From positions 2,852,001 to 2,916,000 of the forward strand of contig NZ_AP022595.1 of the NCBI RefSeq assembly GCF_010731875.1: a DNA stretch of 64,000 nucleotides, given 5' to 3'. The notes beneath the pieces were generated by a model. The model was given only the letters and a program-made list of their open reading frames with translations. It was not told the origin of the DNA and ran no database searches. This document shows, in pieces, positions 1 through 10,313 of the stretch (positions are counted from its first letter, which is position 1; each line of letters opens with the position of its first letter). This stretch comes from Mycolicibacterium sarraceniae. Lineage in GTDB: Bacteria; Actinomycetota; Actinomycetes; Mycobacteriales; Mycobacteriaceae. The position numbers were made by a program, and so were the translations under genes.

Positions 1-1094
1 CTGCCAGCCTTGATCCGGTGCTTGGGGTCAGCGAAGCCGAAACGGCCGCCGACCACCAATACCGCCGGAATCAGCGTGAGCGCGACCACGACAGCGACGA
101 GCAATCCGATGGCAGACGGCACGCCGATGGTCTGAAAGATGGGCAGCCGGGTCAGACGCAGGCACAACATGGCTCCGGCGATAGTCAAACCGGAGCCCAA
201 CACCACCGGCGCCACACTGCGGAATGTTGTGTAGTAGGCCGTTTCCCTGTCTTCGCCGGCTTGTCGCGCCTCCTGGTAGCGCCCGAAGAAAAATATCCCG
301 TAATCTGTTCCGGCAGCCATTGCGAGCGCCACCAGTAGGCTTATCGCAAACGTCGATAGTGAAATGATCTCACGATCAGCGAGAAACGCGACGATACCCC
401 GCGCGATGAGTAATTCGATACCAACCGTGAGCAATAACATGAGCACGGTCATAATCGAACGATAGACAATGAGTAATACAATGAAAATGATGAGTCCGGC
501 GAGGGCTGTCATCTTCAGGATGGACCTGTCACCGGCGAGTTGCATATCACTGGCAAGCGCCGCCGGCCCGGTGACATACGCTTTAACGCCGGGTGGGGGT
601 GGCGTCTGTTCAACGATATGACGGATTGCGGCAATAGATTCGTGGCCCAGCGTGGTGCCCTGGTCGCCGGCCAAATTCAGTTGTGCGTATACGGCTTTTT
701 GGTCAGGGCTTTGGGCGGCCCCCGCGGTGATTCGATCTCCCCACAGATCCTGAATGTGCTCGACGTGCGCCGGATCACTCCGCAAGTTGCGAATCACCGT
801 GTCGTAGTACGTGCGGGCTTCGTCCCCGAGTGGCTGTTGCCCTTCCACTAAGAGCATCGCGAAGCTATCGGAGTTGGACTCTTGGAAATTCGCGCCAATA
901 CGCTGCATGGCCTGCACTGCCGGGGCATCGCGGGGCGCCAATGGGACGGAATGGTCTCGGCCTACAGTCTCCAGCCACGGGACTTTGAACGTCACGAGCA
1001 ACGTCAAGGCGACCCAGCCAAGAATGATGAGCACAGATGACTTGCGAATCACCCGCGCGAAAGCGGCCTTGTCCTGCACTTGTGGATCCGCCAC
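1..1094 (-). CDS. mmpL4b: MmpL-family RND lipid transporter, N-terminal part (runs off left edge)
   Basis: This is the second of two tandem MmpL transporters, large inner-membrane RND proteins that move lipids or glycolipids toward the outer envelope. Only about 364 residues lie in the window. The GTG start at 1094 follows the stop of the upstream mmpL directly (TAG then GTG), so the two are surely co-translated. The N-terminus reads [12 protein letters not shown], followed by a hydrophobic segment (SSVLIILG). Further in, around nt 250-340, comes the RND signature [19 protein letters not shown] and then [10 protein letters not shown], as in the complete paralogue next door. The arrangement mmpS-mmpL-mmpL is the one found in mycobacterial glycopeptidolipid loci, where all three are needed for export. 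The 4b name rests on that gene order and not on a database match. Confidence 0.85.
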   Translation of the reverse strand, partial: MADPQVQDKAAFARVIRKSSVLIILGWVALTLLVTFKVPWLETVGRDHSVPLAPRDAPAVQAMQRIGANFQESNSDSFAMLLVEGQQPLGDEARTYYDTVIRNLRSDPAHVEHIQDLWGDRITAGAAQSPDQKAVYAQLNLAGDQGTTLGHESIAAIRHIVEQTPPPPGVKAYVTGPAALASDMQLAGDRSILKMTALAGLIIFIVLLIVYRSIMTVLMLLLTVGIELLIARGIVAFLADREIISLSTFAISLLVALAMAAGTDYGIFFFGRYQEARQAGEDRETAYYTTFRSVAPVVLGSGLTIAGAMLCLRLTRLPIFQTIGVPSAIGLLVAVVVALTLIPAVLVVGGRFGFADPKHRIKAG

Positions 1095-3974
1095 CTACTG
1101 CTGCTGGCTCTGCAACAAGGCGCGCACCAGAGGGCGAGGTCCGGAGGACCGAAGCATTGTGCTGGCAGGGCGTGGTCGTACTCGCTGTGGCCACCAGAAC
1201 CAGCGCCCAAGAATGGCCGCGATCGACGGTGTCATAAAGGCGCGCACGACTAGTGTGTCGAACAGCAGGCCCAAACCGATCGTCGTGCCGACTTGGCCGA
1301 TGCTAACCAAATCGCTGACCACCATGGAAGCCATGGTGAATGCGAATACCAGGCCGGCGTTGGTGACAACTCGGCCGGTGCCGGCCATGGCGCGGATGAT
1401 GCCGGTGTTGATTCCGGCGCCCACTTCTTCCTTCATCCGAGAGACCAGCAGCAAGTTGTAGTCGGATCCCACCGCCAAAAGCAGGATCACTGCCATCACG
1501 AGGACGGACCAGTGCAGCTGGATGCCCAACAGGTATTGCCAGACAAGGACGGATAGCCCGAAAGATGCGCCGAGGGACAGCAAGACCGTTCCGACGATCA
1601 CCAGTGCGGCGATCAGGCTTCTCGTCATGATCAGCATGATGATGAAAATCAGGCAAATCGCCGCTACGACCGCGATCATGAGGTCGTAGCTGGAACCCTC
1701 AGTGGTGTCTTTCACCAGTGCCGCCGCACCGGTAACGAAGATTGCGGAGCCCTCCAGGGGCGTTCCCTTGAGCGCCTCCTCGGCAGCCGTCTTGATTTCG
1801 TCGACCCGCGCTACGCCTTCTTCTGATGAGGGGTCGCCTTTTTGCGAAATGAACATGCGGACGGCTTTCCCGTCCGGGGATATGAATGTCTTCATGAGCC
1901 GTTGGAAGTCGGCGTCTTTGAAAACTTCTGGTGGTGCGTAGAATGAATCGTCGTTTTGAGCGGCGTCAAACGCCTTTGCCATGGCGGTTGGATTAGCATT
2001 TGCGTCGTCCATTTGGCCGAACACACCAGACATGGTGCTATGCATAGTCAGCATCATGCCCTGCATGGTCTTCATGATCGCGATCATCTCTGGGAAATCG
2101 GCGATCATCTGCGGCATGATCACATTGAGTTGATCGAGATTACCGACCAGGTCGCGCATCTTATCGCTAAGAGCGTCAACTCCGTCGAGTGTATCGAAAA
2201 TCCCTCGGATTGACCAGCAGAGGGGAATGTCGTAACAATGCGGTTCCCAGTAGAGATAATTCCGGATTGGTCTGAAGAAATCCTCGAAATCCGCAATGTG
2301 GTCCCGCAACTCGAGCGTGATCTCTTGCACTTCGTGGGTTTTCTCAACCATGGAGTGCATCGTGGCCGTCATCTGCTTCATGAGCTCATACATGCGCTGC
2401 ATGATTGTGATGGTTTCGCCCAACATTTCTGCTTGCTTTTTCATGTCTTCCATGCGCGATTTCTGAAAGACCATGAACTGCTGCTGTCCGGCTTGTTGCA
2501 TGCTCATCATAAAAGGGATTGTCGCGTGTGCGACCGGGGTTCCCCCTGGCCGGGTGGGGGCCTGTAGCTTGGCGACGCCCGGGACGGCTAGGATGGCCTT
2601 TGCGAGTTTGTTCAATGTCAAGAAATCCGCAGGAGTGCGAAGGTCGTGATCGGCCTCGACGAGCACGATATCGGGTACCTGCAATGCCGAAGGTGGGAAA
2701 TGCCGTTTTGCGGCTGCAATCCCGTCGGTGGCTGGGATGCCCGAAGGAAGGAAGTTCTGGTCATTAAAGTCGGGTTTGTATGCAGGGAGCGTCAACAGCC
2801 CGACAAGCGCGACTGCTATCGATGCCGCGAGAATGGGACCTGGCCATCGCACGATCGCGGTGCCAATTCGCCGCCATCCGCGATCCGTGTTTTTTCGCTT
2901 CGGCTCCAATAGGCCAAACCGGCTTGCGACGGCAAGAACTGCCGGAAATAATGTGAGTGAAACCGCGATGACGGCCAATATGCCTACGGCGCCGGGTAGA
3001 GCCATGGCTTGAAACGCGGGCATTCGAGTGAAGCTCATGCAGTAGACCGCGCCGGCGATCGTCAAACCGGAGGCTAGGACGACCTTGGCGACTCCACGAT
3101 AAGTCGTGTAGAACGCTGTTTCCAGGTCTTCGCCGGCTTGGCGCGCTTCGTGATAGCGGCCCATGAAAAATATTGCGTAATCGGTTCCCGCCGCGATCCC
3201 GATTGACACCAGCAGGTTGACCGAGAAGGTGGTTAGGCCAAGCAGTCCGTGGTGGCCCAAGAAGGCGACGCTTCCTCGGGCAACCTGCAGGCCGATCCCG
3301 ACCACCAGCAACAGGAGAATCACGGTGCTGATCGAGCGGTAGACGAAGAGCAACATCACCAGGATCACCAGGATGCTGACGATCGTGATGATCGCAATCG
3401 TCCGGTTTCCGCTGTTACCCATATCCGCAATGACCGCTGCGGGCCCTGTCACGTACGCCTTGACTCCAGGTGGAGCCGGCGTTTGCGCAACGATCTTTTG
3501 AATGGCCGAAACCGCTTGGTTTCCCGCGGGTTCACCCGCATTGCCGGTAAGGGTCAGCTGCACATATGCGGCTTTGCCATCGTCGCTTTGTACGGCGTCT
3601 CGGGTGGCTGGGTCACCCCAGAAATCCTGCACACGCTGAATATTTTTCGGATCGTCTTTGAGTTGGCGAAGTAAATTGTCGTAATACTGGTGCGCCTCGT
3701 CGCCCAGGGGTTGTTGCCCCTCTAGGACGATTGTCGCGACGTTTCCGTCGGGGGATTCTTCGAAATCCTTCGACATGCGCAACGCAGCCTTGATCGACGG
3801 CGCTTGAGAGGGGTTGAGGGATACCGAGTTCTCTGCCTCGACCTGCTCCACCGAGGGGACCTGGGTGGTCAAGACTGCAACGATCGCCAACCAGCCCAAG
3901 ATGATGAGAATGGCGAATCTGCGGATTCCCCGGGCTACCGCTCCCGGACGTTCGGACAGCTGGTGATTGGTCAT
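1095..3974 (-). CDS. mmpL4a: MmpL-family RND lipid transporter
   Basis: This complete MmpL protein of 959 residues has the normal family length. A transmembrane helix near the N-terminus ([20 protein letters not shown]) is followed by a periplasmic domain. The first membrane block carries [18 protein letters not shown] Met-rich, probably coiled second periplasmic insertion follows (around nt 1970-2480), and then the second membrane block with the [17 protein letters not shown] motif, whose Asp-Tyr pair belongs to the proposed proton relay. The start at 3974 is chosen because its ATG overlaps the mmpS stop (ATGA), whereas an upstream in-frame start would run further into mmpS. It sits between mmpS and a second mmpL in one minus-strand operon. 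Likely role: export of the lipopeptide made by the NRPS at 39516-56607. The subfamily symbol is by synteny. Confidence 0.9.
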   Translation of the reverse strand: MTNHQLSERPGAVARGIRRFAILIILGWLAIVAVLTTQVPSVEQVEAENSVSLNPSQAPSIKAALRMSKDFEESPDGNVATIVLEGQQPLGDEAHQYYDNLLRQLKDDPKNIQRVQDFWGDPATRDAVQSDDGKAAYVQLTLTGNAGEPAGNQAVSAIQKIVAQTPAPPGVKAYVTGPAAVIADMGNSGNRTIAIITIVSILVILVMLLFVYRSISTVILLLLVVGIGLQVARGSVAFLGHHGLLGLTTFSVNLLVSIGIAAGTDYAIFFMGRYHEARQAGEDLETAFYTTYRGVAKVVLASGLTIAGAVYCMSFTRMPAFQAMALPGAVGILAVIAVSLTLFPAVLAVASRFGLLEPKRKNTDRGWRRIGTAIVRWPGPILAASIAVALVGLLTLPAYKPDFNDQNFLPSGIPATDGIAAAKRHFPPSALQVPDIVLVEADHDLRTPADFLTLNKLAKAILAVPGVAKLQAPTRPGGTPVAHATIPFMMSMQQAGQQQFMVFQKSRMEDMKKQAEMLGETITIMQRMYELMKQMTATMHSMVEKTHEVQEITLELRDHIADFEDFFRPIRNYLYWEPHCYDIPLCWSIRGIFDTLDGVDALSDKMRDLVGNLDQLNVIMPQMIADFPEMIAIMKTMQGMMLTMHSTMSGVFGQMDDANANPTAMAKAFDAAQNDDSFYAPPEVFKDADFQRLMKTFISPDGKAVRMFISQKGDPSSEEGVARVDEIKTAAEEALKGTPLEGSAIFVTGAAALVKDTTEGSSYDLMIAVVAAICLIFIIMLIMTRSLIAALVIVGTVLLSLGASFGLSVLVWQYLLGIQLHWSVLVMAVILLLAVGSDYNLLLVSRMKEEVGAGINTGIIRAMAGTGRVVTNAGLVFAFTMASMVVSDLVSIGQVGTTIGLGLLFDTLVVRAFMTPSIAAILGRWFWWPQRVRPRPASTMLRSSGPRPLVRALLQSQQQ

Positions 3975-4591
3975 GCGGCCTTCAGTACGCACGAGGCGAA
4001 CGCACTCGCCTCATTGGTGATCTTCTCGGACTTGACCTTGCCGTCGATCATGATGCGACAGCCGATCATGTCGCTATCACCTTGGGCGGCGACACTCCCG
4101 ATGCTGCCGGTTGTGGTAAGCGGGAATTCGAACGACCACGGTAGGGCGACGTCTACCTGATGCTCCGGGTCACCGTCGCCGTTGAAAAAGCTGATCTCGG
4201 CTAGCGTCCCCGGCGCTCCGAAAATCTCGTACCTGATGTGCTTAGGGTTATACGGTTTGCCCGGGTTTACCTTGGTGTCGCTGTACGGGGTGGATGTCTC
4301 GGCCCCGAAGACGCCGTGAAGCCGCGACACGGTGAATCCACCTGCGCCGATGACGGCGGCGATGAGCAGGGGAATCCAAAGTCGCGCCAGTAGTCCAAAG
4401 AGCGCTGATCCTGCACTTCGACGCTGCTTTTTTGGAGATCCAGTTGAGCGCTGAACCGCGGGGGACGGTTCAGGGTATTCCGCTGCGAAGGTTTCGTCAG
4501 GGTGGTGGTCTGCGACGGGGAAGCCGTCGGTCGCGACATCCGAGCGGGATGGCTCAACGTCGGGCATATTGCCTTCGACCACTACATCCAC
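3971..4591 (-). CDS. mmpS4: MmpS-family accessory protein
   Basis: MmpS proteins are small single-pass membrane partners of MmpL transporters with a periplasmic beta-rich domain. This one has up to 206 residues: a charged, Pro-rich cytoplasmic N-terminus, one membrane helix at about residues 64-88 ([16 protein letters not shown]), and a C-terminal domain ending near CVLKAA. The domain contains the family-typical [19 protein letters not shown] stretch. The GTG at 4591 gives the full length. An ATG at 4567 has a better-spaced GAAGG and would give 198 residues, so the start is uncertain. The stop overlaps the mmpL start by 4 nt, indicating tight coupling. Other MmpS proteins are shorter, about 140 residues, so the N-terminal extension of about 60 residues is a feature of this one. 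Confidence 0.88.
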   Translation of the reverse strand: MDVVVEGNMPDVEPSRSDVATDGFPVADHHPDETFAAEYPEPSPAVQRSTGSPKKQRRSAGSALFGLLARLWIPLLIAAVIGAGGFTVSRLHGVFGAETSTPYSDTKVNPGKPYNPKHIRYEIFGAPGTLAEISFFNGDGDPEHQVDVALPWSFEFPLTTTGSIGSVAAQGDSDMIGCRIMIDGKVKSEKITNEASAFASCVLKAA

Positions 4592-4904
4592 CCTTCTACC
4601 TTCCTGCCGGTAGGTCGAACTTCGATCTGCCCGGTCGTCGGCACCCCCTCACGTTACCGGGATTGTCGTGCGGGTCAATAGGCCACTGAGGGGGGTTCCC
4701 ACAAAGGAACATTGCCTCTGATACTCCGGCTAAGTGCGTCGAGAATCGAGTGTCCGCACCGCTTCCAAGACGACTCTTTCGCAACGCGAGACGGAATCGT
4801 AACGCACGTCCCGCTAGGCATAACGTGTTTCGGCAAAGTATGAAGTCTCTGTGTCGTTCGCTAGTGCGTGCGGATTTTGGGCCCGCCGAAACGAGGGCGT
4901 TGGA
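4592..4904. other. Intergenic region upstream of mmpS
   Basis: About 313 bp separate the mmpS start from the end of the acyltransferase gene on the same strand. No convincing open reading frame was seen here on either strand. The region holds the promoter candidate for the mmpS-mmpL-mmpL operon annotated at 4651-4678. It also holds a small palindrome, CGAACTTCG, near 4617. The spacing suggests that the export operon is transcribed separately from the acyltransferase gene. Confidence 0.6.
4651..4678 (-). promoter_or_regulatory. SigA-like promoter for the mmpS-mmpL operon
   Basis: Read on the minus strand there is TTGACC (4678-4673), a 16-bp spacer and TAACGT (4656-4651). These fit the housekeeping consensus TTGACN and TANNNT. 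The -10 box lies 60 bp upstream of the GTG candidate start and 84 bp upstream of the ATG. No transcription start data are available, so this is a pattern match only. Confidence 0.4.
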
Positions 4905-6284
4905 CTATTCGAACTCGCCGGTCAGCGCGAATTCGGACAAGGTGCGCTCCGCGAGTTCCAGAAGGTCACGTTTCGTCGTGACGGTGCCAGGCTGGTAGGC
5001 CTGGATGCTGATCTGGATCTTGCCGACTGCCGCCGAGCTGGCCGCCAATACCTGTAATTGGCCGCCCATACGTTCCAGCCACCGGCGCGTCAGATGCTGA
5101 CTCGTTCCGCGGCAGTAGGCATATTCGCAGAGGGTGCCGTCGATCCGGGTTACCACATCGCCGACGTCGCCGAGAATGGAACAGGCCACTGGCCGGTCGG
5201 GGTCGTCGATGGCCCAGTCGATCATCTGTCGCCAGGCAGGTTTAGGGGTGAACGGCGTGAGCGGCGCGAGCCGTGGCGACAATTCGTCCGGCTCGTCCTT
5301 CAGCGTCTTGAGTGCCTGTTTGATGTCAGCGCGGGCGGTACTTAGATCCGTCGTCACCCGCGCTGGGTCGATGCGGATCCGGGTGAACGCGACCGCTACC
5401 GCACGGGTGTCCTCGGCGGTCCGGTCGTTGACCACGAGTTGCACGGCTACGGTCCCGTCCGGGCCAAGCGGACGTCCCATTCGCTCGGCAAGTTTCGCGA
5501 CGAACCCGGCAGCCAGGGTGCTGCTCGTTCCACCGAGGGCTGCCGCCCGAGCCTCCCATTGGTTGAAGTCGACGAACATCCAGGCGTTGGGCACCTGTAT
5601 CGGGTCGTCGGTGCCGCTTTCGCTGATGGCGAGGGGCTCCGGTGCCGCCGACCGCGAGTCCTCCCGTTGACGTCGGCGTGCTTCTTTGATCGCTGCGGCG
5701 ATCGCCCGGCCGACTGCGAGGGTGTCCCGGATTGCTTGGCGGGCGTCCTGAACAGCGCCACGGACCTGAGGACGTGATCGACGTGGGGGATAGTTGAGAT
5801 CGCGCTTCATGCCCAGCAGTGCTTCGCCGACGGAAAGAACGGCGCCGATCCCGTCGAGCACGTAATGCGAGATCACCAGGGTGATTGCGGTCGAGCCATC
5901 GGTCAGGGGAAGGACACTCAGGCGCCACCCGGGCCCAGATTCTGGATTCAAAGGGAGGCGTGCGCGCTCGTTGAACCACTCGCTGAGCTCGGCCCGCGGG
6001 CGGGCGGGCTCGGTGATATCGAGTGGAGTCGGTCCCCCGGCGGTGACCCATCTATATCGACCGAACGGCAGCGGAGAACGTTCGATGAGCCGTCCCAGTA
6101 GCCCGTTCCCAAGACCCTGATGAAAGCGCCTGATTGCATCGAGGTCGACGGGATGCAGGTAGAGCCAACACACCTGCATCAGCTCCTGCTGGCCTGCTGC
6201 GCTATGCCCCATGTAAAACGCCTGGTCAACGAGATGGAGCAGATTGTCCGGCTGCGCGCTGGCGTCTGTGAGGCCCTTCCCCAT
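4905..6284 (-). CDS. PapA/condensation-superfamily acyltransferase
   Basis: This 459-residue protein belongs by appearance to the CoA-dependent acyltransferase fold shared by mycobacterial Pap proteins, wax-ester synthases and NRPS condensation domains. The catalytic HxxxD motif is visible as SHYVLDG (His140, Asp144), with a later ND-R-type segment (VVNDRTAEDTRAVAV) in the second half. Such enzymes esterify sugar or alcohol hydroxyls with acyl groups. In a glycolipid locus a sugar-acylation role is likely, though the substrate cannot be read. The ATG at 6284 is used because upstream in-frame codons would run antisense through the divergent glycosyltransferase gene; a GTG at 6293 is possible. 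The gene is divergent from the glycosyltransferase at 6372, with an 87-bp shared upstream region. Confidence 0.75.
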   Translation of the reverse strand: MGKGLTDASAQPDNLLHLVDQAFYMGHSAAGQQELMQVCWLYLHPVDLDAIRRFHQGLGNGLLGRLIERSPLPFGRYRWVTAGGPTPLDITEPARPRAELSEWFNERARLPLNPESGPGWRLSVLPLTDGSTAITLVISHYVLDGIGAVLSVGEALLGMKRDLNYPPRRSRPQVRGAVQDARQAIRDTLAVGRAIAAAIKEARRRQREDSRSAAPEPLAISESGTDDPIQVPNAWMFVDFNQWEARAAALGGTSSTLAAGFVAKLAERMGRPLGPDGTVAVQLVVNDRTAEDTRAVAVAFTRIRIDPARVTTDLSTARADIKQALKTLKDEPDELSPRLAPLTPFTPKPAWRQMIDWAIDDPDRPVACSILGDVGDVVTRIDGTLCEYAYCRGTSQHLTRRWLERMGGQLQVLAASSAAVGKIQISIQAYQPGTVTTKRDLLELAERTLSEFALTGEFE

Positions 6285-6371
6285 AGCGGACACCCCGACA
6301 CAGTAGCCGAACCCATGCCTGGAACATGGCGTGCTTGCTGAGGTCACGACCCGAGACTTAACGTGTCGCCG

Positions 6372-7634
6372 ATGAAATTGGTACTGGCCTTCTACGGCAC
6401 TCGCGGCGACGTGGAGCCCGGTATTGCGCTCGGCCGCGAGCTGATGCGCAGGGGGCATGACGTACAGCTGGCCGTGCCGCCTGACTTGATCGGCTCTGCC
6501 GAATCCGTTGGCCTGGCCGCCGTCGCGTACGGGCCGGACACCCAAATCTGGCTGGAAGGCACCAGGGATTTCTGGGCGTATTTCTTCCGTAATTTTTGGC
6601 GAGTTCGCGACGTCGTCCGGCACTTCCGTGAATCCCGTGAGCCGGGCATCCAGGCGTGGGCGGACATGACGACGATGCTGGTGTCACTGGCTGAAGGCGC
6701 GGATGCGCTCGTCACAGGAGTCAGCTACGAGGAGCTTGCTGCAGACGTCGCAGAATATTGTCAGATTCCCCTGGCCACCGTGTTGTGGTTTCCGATTCGG
6801 GTCAACGGTCGGCTCGCCGGAAATCTGCCGGCGGCGGTAACCCGCTCAGCGATGCGGCTCTACGAATGGCTGGTCTGGCGCGGGGTAAGCAGGATCGCCA
6901 ACGCGCAGCGCGGCAAATTGGGTCTCCCGCGGGCGTCCGGCCCGGTGCCGGATCGGATCGCGGAACGGGGTTCCTTGGAGATCCAGGCTTACCACGACGT
7001 GCTGTTCCCGGGCCTAGCTCATGAATGGCGGAAATGGGATGGGCAGCGACCCTTTGTCGGCACCCTGACGTTGGAGTTGGCTACCGACGCCGACGAGGAT
7101 GTCGCGTCGTGGATTGCCTCGGGAACACCGCCGATCTTCTTCGGATTCGGCAGCATCCCGGTCGATTCACCGGCCGCCATGATCGCCATGATCGCCGGTG
7201 CCTGCGCGCAGCTCGGCGAGCGAGCCCTGATTGGTGCCGGATGGACCGATTTCGGCAATGTCGCGCAGTTCGACCATGTCAAAGTGGTCGGTGCGGTGAA
7301 TTATGCGACGATTTTCCCGTCCTGCCGTGCCGTCGTACACCATGGGGGTGCCGGAACCACGGCGGCGGGTTTGCGTGCCGGAGTCCCGACGCTGGTGCTG
7401 TGGATGGCCGACGTGCAGGTGATCTGGGGCGCTGCCCTTAAACGGTTGGAAGTCGGAACCTCTCGGCGATTTTCGAGCGCCACCGAGAAGACGCTGGTGG
7501 CTGATTTGCAAACGATTCTCACCCCCGAGTGCGCCGCGCGGGCCCGCGAGCTGGCCCCCCGGATGGCCACACCCGCGCAAAGCGTGACCGCCGCCGCCGA
7601 TCATCTCGAGCGTTTTGCCGGGGGTCGCGGCTGA
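6372..7634 (+). CDS. GT1-family glycosyltransferase (Rtf/Gtf type)
   Basis: This 420-residue protein is the first of five paralogous GT1 glycosyltransferases in the window. The N-terminus MKLVLAFYGTRGDVEPGIA is the acceptor-domain signature of the mycobacterial GPL glycosyltransferases, which share the YjiC/UDP-flavonoid fold. The C-terminal nucleotide-sugar site contains VVHHGGAGTTAAGLRAGVP. Such enzymes move rhamnose, 6-deoxytalose or other sugars from nucleotide donors onto the lipopeptide or onto earlier sugars, in the cytoplasm. The ATG at 6372 matches the paralogues' starts; a GTG three codons earlier is also open. It begins a plus-strand run continuing into the ABC exporter. The near-C-terminal segment DVQVIWGAALKRLEVG differs from the DQP-type residues of two of its paralogues (17083 and 25213), hinting at a different donor. 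Confidence 0.87.
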   Translation: MKLVLAFYGTRGDVEPGIALGRELMRRGHDVQLAVPPDLIGSAESVGLAAVAYGPDTQIWLEGTRDFWAYFFRNFWRVRDVVRHFRESREPGIQAWADMTTMLVSLAEGADALVTGVSYEELAADVAEYCQIPLATVLWFPIRVNGRLAGNLPAAVTRSAMRLYEWLVWRGVSRIANAQRGKLGLPRASGPVPDRIAERGSLEIQAYHDVLFPGLAHEWRKWDGQRPFVGTLTLELATDADEDVASWIASGTPPIFFGFGSIPVDSPAAMIAMIAGACAQLGERALIGAGWTDFGNVAQFDHVKVVGAVNYATIFPSCRAVVHHGGAGTTAAGLRAGVPTLVLWMADVQVIWGAALKRLEVGTSRRFSSATEKTLVADLQTILTPECAARARELAPRMATPAQSVTAAADHLERFAGGRG

Positions 7635-7659
7635 AGCGAGTGAACGCGAGTGAAGGTGT

Positions 7660-8688
7660 ATGGCGCGACACGCTGATTCGCTAGAAAGCCTCTACGTCGT
7701 TGTCGATCTGCCGGTTTCCGGCTCGGATTCCTATCCATCGGTTGTATCGTCTGCACTCGTGATTGAGCTGGTTGGGGTAGGCAAGACATTCGACGGGGGA
7801 ATAAGCGCACTGCAGAATGTGAGCCTCACAGTCCCTACTGGGTCGGTGTGCGCATTGCTGGGTCATAACGGCGCGGGGAAGACGACGATGATCAACATCC
7901 TGTCGACGTTGCTGCGGCCCACGACCGGGCGTGCTGTCGTGGCCGGTTACGACGTGGTGCGGCAGGCGGCGAAGGTCCGTTCGAGTATTGCCATGACCGG
8001 GCAGCTCGCTGCGCTCGACTGGCAGCTGACCGGTCGGGAAAATCTGGTGATGTTTGCCAGGCTGCGGGGCATGTCGCGCAAGAATGCCCACCTGCGGGCA
8101 GGGGTGTTGATCGAGCAATTTGATATGACACATGCCGCTGATCGGCTGGTGACTACTTATTCAGGCGGCATGATGCGCCGTATCGATATCGCTGCAGCCC
8201 TGGTGGTTTCGCCGAAAGTGCTGTTCCTCGATGAGCCCACTACTGGGCTGGACCCGCGTAGCCGCCGCTCTGTGTGGGATTTGGTTTCGGCGTTGAAGGG
8301 GCACGGTGTCACCGTCCTGCTCACCACGCAGTATCTCGAAGAAGCAGATGTGCTCAGCGACTCTATCGTGGTGTTGAACGAAGGCCGTGTCGTCGAAAGC
8401 GGAACCGCCGACGACCTCAAGAGCCGAGTGGGAATGAGCTACTGCACCGTGAGTCCGGTCAATCCGGACGACTTAGCCAAGATCGTCGCCGTGGTGGCCG
8501 ATCTGAAGGACGTCCAGGCTGACTACGAAGAGAACACCGTGTCCGTACTGGCGCCCAACGGTATGGCGACAGTCACCGAGGTGTTTCGCCGAGTCGACCA
8601 GCTCGGCGTGGAGCTAGTCGATATTTCGCTGCGTAGACCATCTCTGGACGAGGTGTTCCTGCATCTGACCGGCAAGGTCACTGCGTGA
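7660..8688 (+). CDS. ABC transporter ATP-binding protein (DrrA-like)
   Basis: This is the ATPase of a two-permease export system. Up to 342 residues are open, with Walker A GHNGAGKTT, ABC signature YSGGM, Walker B VLFLDEPTTGLD, and a C-terminal extension typical of DrrA/antibiotic-resistance ATPases. The domain itself begins at IELVGVGKTF, so the true start may be the GTG at 7759 (309 residues) rather than the ATG at 7660, which has a GAAGG a few bases upstream. The stop overlaps the next permease start (GTGA). DrrABC-type exporters accompany PDIM export in M. tuberculosis and occur in GPL loci of the M. avium complex. Here it most likely helps export the glycolipid or an intermediate. Confidence 0.9.
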   Translation: MARHADSLESLYVVVDLPVSGSDSYPSVVSSALVIELVGVGKTFDGGISALQNVSLTVPTGSVCALLGHNGAGKTTMINILSTLLRPTTGRAVVAGYDVVRQAAKVRSSIAMTGQLAALDWQLTGRENLVMFARLRGMSRKNAHLRAGVLIEQFDMTHAADRLVTTYSGGMMRRIDIAAALVVSPKVLFLDEPTTGLDPRSRRSVWDLVSALKGHGVTVLLTTQYLEEADVLSDSIVVLNEGRVVESGTADDLKSRVGMSYCTVSPVNPDDLAKIVAVVADLKDVQADYEENTVSVLAPNGMATVTEVFRRVDQLGVELVDISLRRPSLDEVFLHLTGKVTA

Positions 8689-9440
8689 GCGCCCTTACCG
8701 TGCTGACCGAGCGGATCGTGCGTAGCGCAATGCGCGACGATCTGCCGTTCGCAGTCTTCGCTTCGGTCGGCAACTTCGTTGTGTTCAACCTTGCCCTGCG
8801 CAACGTGATCGACACCGGTGGAATTGGCTACCCCCAATATGTGCTCCCGGTCATCATCGTCCAGGTGACCTTTCTCGGTGCCCTGACGACCGTTGACCGG
8901 GCCGCCCGAGACAATTCCTCCGAGCTAGGGCTTCGGCTGCGCACGATGCCGATATCGACGATGACGCCGCTGGTAGCCCGTATGTTGTATTGCGTCTTTC
9001 GCGGCACCGTAGCCTTGGCGTCCGCAGTCGCGGTTGGGTATCTACTGGGCTTCCGGTTGTTCGGCGGCCTCGGTTACGCGCTGGCGTTTATTGCTCTTGT
9101 CCTCGTTTTGACGCTGGCATTGTCGCTCGCGGCCGACGCGACTGGGGTGAGTGTCGCCGCTTCGGAGATCGGCAGAAGTGGGGCATCCAGCCAGCTGTTG
9201 TTGATTCCCCAGATGATGCTAGTGATGCTGTCCACCGGGATGGCGCCGGCCGAATCGTTCCCCGACTGGCTGCATCCGTTCGTGCTTTATCAGCCGGTGT
9301 CGCTAGTGACAGAGACCCTCCGGGGGTTCGCCGCCGGCCACGTGGTGGGGAGCAATCTGGCGGCGAGTCTGGCATGGTGCTTCGGCTTGCTGCTGATATT
9401 CGGGACAGTCGCAGTGCGAATGCAAAGGCGAGTGCGATGA
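8685..9440 (+). CDS. ABC transporter permease (DrrB-like)
   Basis: This 251-residue integral membrane protein is the first permease of the exporter. It has about six hydrophobic stretches, among them VLPVIIVQVTFLGALTTV and LAFIALVLVLTLALSLAA. Its SSELGLRLRTMPIS segment, just after the second helix, is the usual coupling region of ABC-2 permeases. GTG at 8685 overlaps the ATPase stop, and its own stop overlaps the second permease, so all three are translationally coupled. The family (ABC-2/DrrB) forms a heteromeric exporter with the ATPase upstream. Substrate is inferred only from the locus. Confidence 0.85.
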   Translation: MSALTVLTERIVRSAMRDDLPFAVFASVGNFVVFNLALRNVIDTGGIGYPQYVLPVIIVQVTFLGALTTVDRAARDNSSELGLRLRTMPISTMTPLVARMLYCVFRGTVALASAVAVGYLLGFRLFGGLGYALAFIALVLVLTLALSLAADATGVSVAASEIGRSGASSQLLLIPQMMLVMLSTGMAPAESFPDWLHPFVLYQPVSLVTETLRGFAAGHVVGSNLAASLAWCFGLLLIFGTVAVRMQRRVR

Positions 9441-10228
9441 CCGCGGACGTGCCACTACGCAGTTCACTAGTCGTTGAGAGTCTGGTATTCGCCAGGCAAC
9501 TGCTGACCCAATGGCGACGTTCTCCGACGGTGCCGATGCAGGCTCTGTTATTCCCGACCTTTCTGCTGATTACTTACTATTTGTTGGTCGGCAAGTCGAT
9601 ACTGCAGATCACTGGTACCGACAGTCTCGCCGGCCTGGTTCCGACGTGCGCGATCGCAGGTGCATTCTCTGGCGCTCTGGCGGCGGGCCTCAGCCTGCCG
9701 ACCCAACGCAAAAGTGGGTTGCTCAGCCGCTTGTGGGTGCAGCCCGTTCACCGGGCCAGCGCGCTGATCGGCAGACTGCTTGCCGAGGCCGTACGCACGT
9801 TGCTGGGAACCATTGTGATCACCGGGGTCGGTATCGGGCTTGGGCTCCGATTCAAAGGCAGTTGGCTGGCGGTGATCCCATTCATGCTGGTGCCGGTGCT
9901 GGTGGTCCTGGTGTTTTCGATGGCGGTAACCGCCATTGCGGTGCGCTCTGAGCAAGGTGCCACCTTGATCTGGCTAGGGCTCCCTGCCATCAGCGCGGTG
10001 TTCGCCAGCTCTGGATCGCCCCCCGTTGAATCCCTGCCTTCGTGGACATGGCCTCTGCTCGAGCTCCAGCCGATGGCACCGACGGTTGAGAGTATGCGCG
10101 CACTCGCCCAAGGCCGTCCGGCACTGGAACCGTTCCTGATGACAGTGGGTTGGGGTTTGGTGCTCGCGGCAATAATCGGGCCGCTGGCAGTTCGCAGATA
10201 CCGCGCAGCTGCCGAATATGGACGTTAA
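9437..10228 (+). CDS. ABC transporter permease (DrrC-like)
   Basis: This 263-residue membrane protein is the second permease of the exporter. The ATG at 9437 overlaps the preceding stop by four bases (ATGA). A longer reading frame begins at 8990 but lies inside the first permease gene, so it is rejected. Multiple membrane segments are visible (for example AVIPFMLVPVLVVLVFSMAV). The intracellular LPTQRKSGLLSRLWVQPVHR stretch matches the ABC-2 coupling helix region. It completes an ATPase-permease-permease operon similar in layout to drrABC. An 85-bp gap follows before the methyltransferase gene, with no strong terminator seen. Confidence 0.85.
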   Translation: MTADVPLRSSLVVESLVFARQLLTQWRRSPTVPMQALLFPTFLLITYYLLVGKSILQITGTDSLAGLVPTCAIAGAFSGALAAGLSLPTQRKSGLLSRLWVQPVHRASALIGRLLAEAVRTLLGTIVITGVGIGLGLRFKGSWLAVIPFMLVPVLVVLVFSMAVTAIAVRSEQGATLIWLGLPAISAVFASSGSPPVESLPSWTWPLLELQPMAPTVESMRALAQGRPALEPFLMTVGWGLVLAAIIGPLAVRRYRAAAEYGR

Positions 10229-10313
10229 GGATCTGATCTTGGGAAACTCGACACCCCGCCGTGGAGTGAAAGTCTAGAATCAGCGCCGCTAGTGACCCCT
10301 GCGAGATAGGCCA

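Noticed and set aside
8990..9436. Upstream extension of the second permease
   Set aside because: It lies inside the first permease gene; the ATGA overlap at 9437 is a better start.
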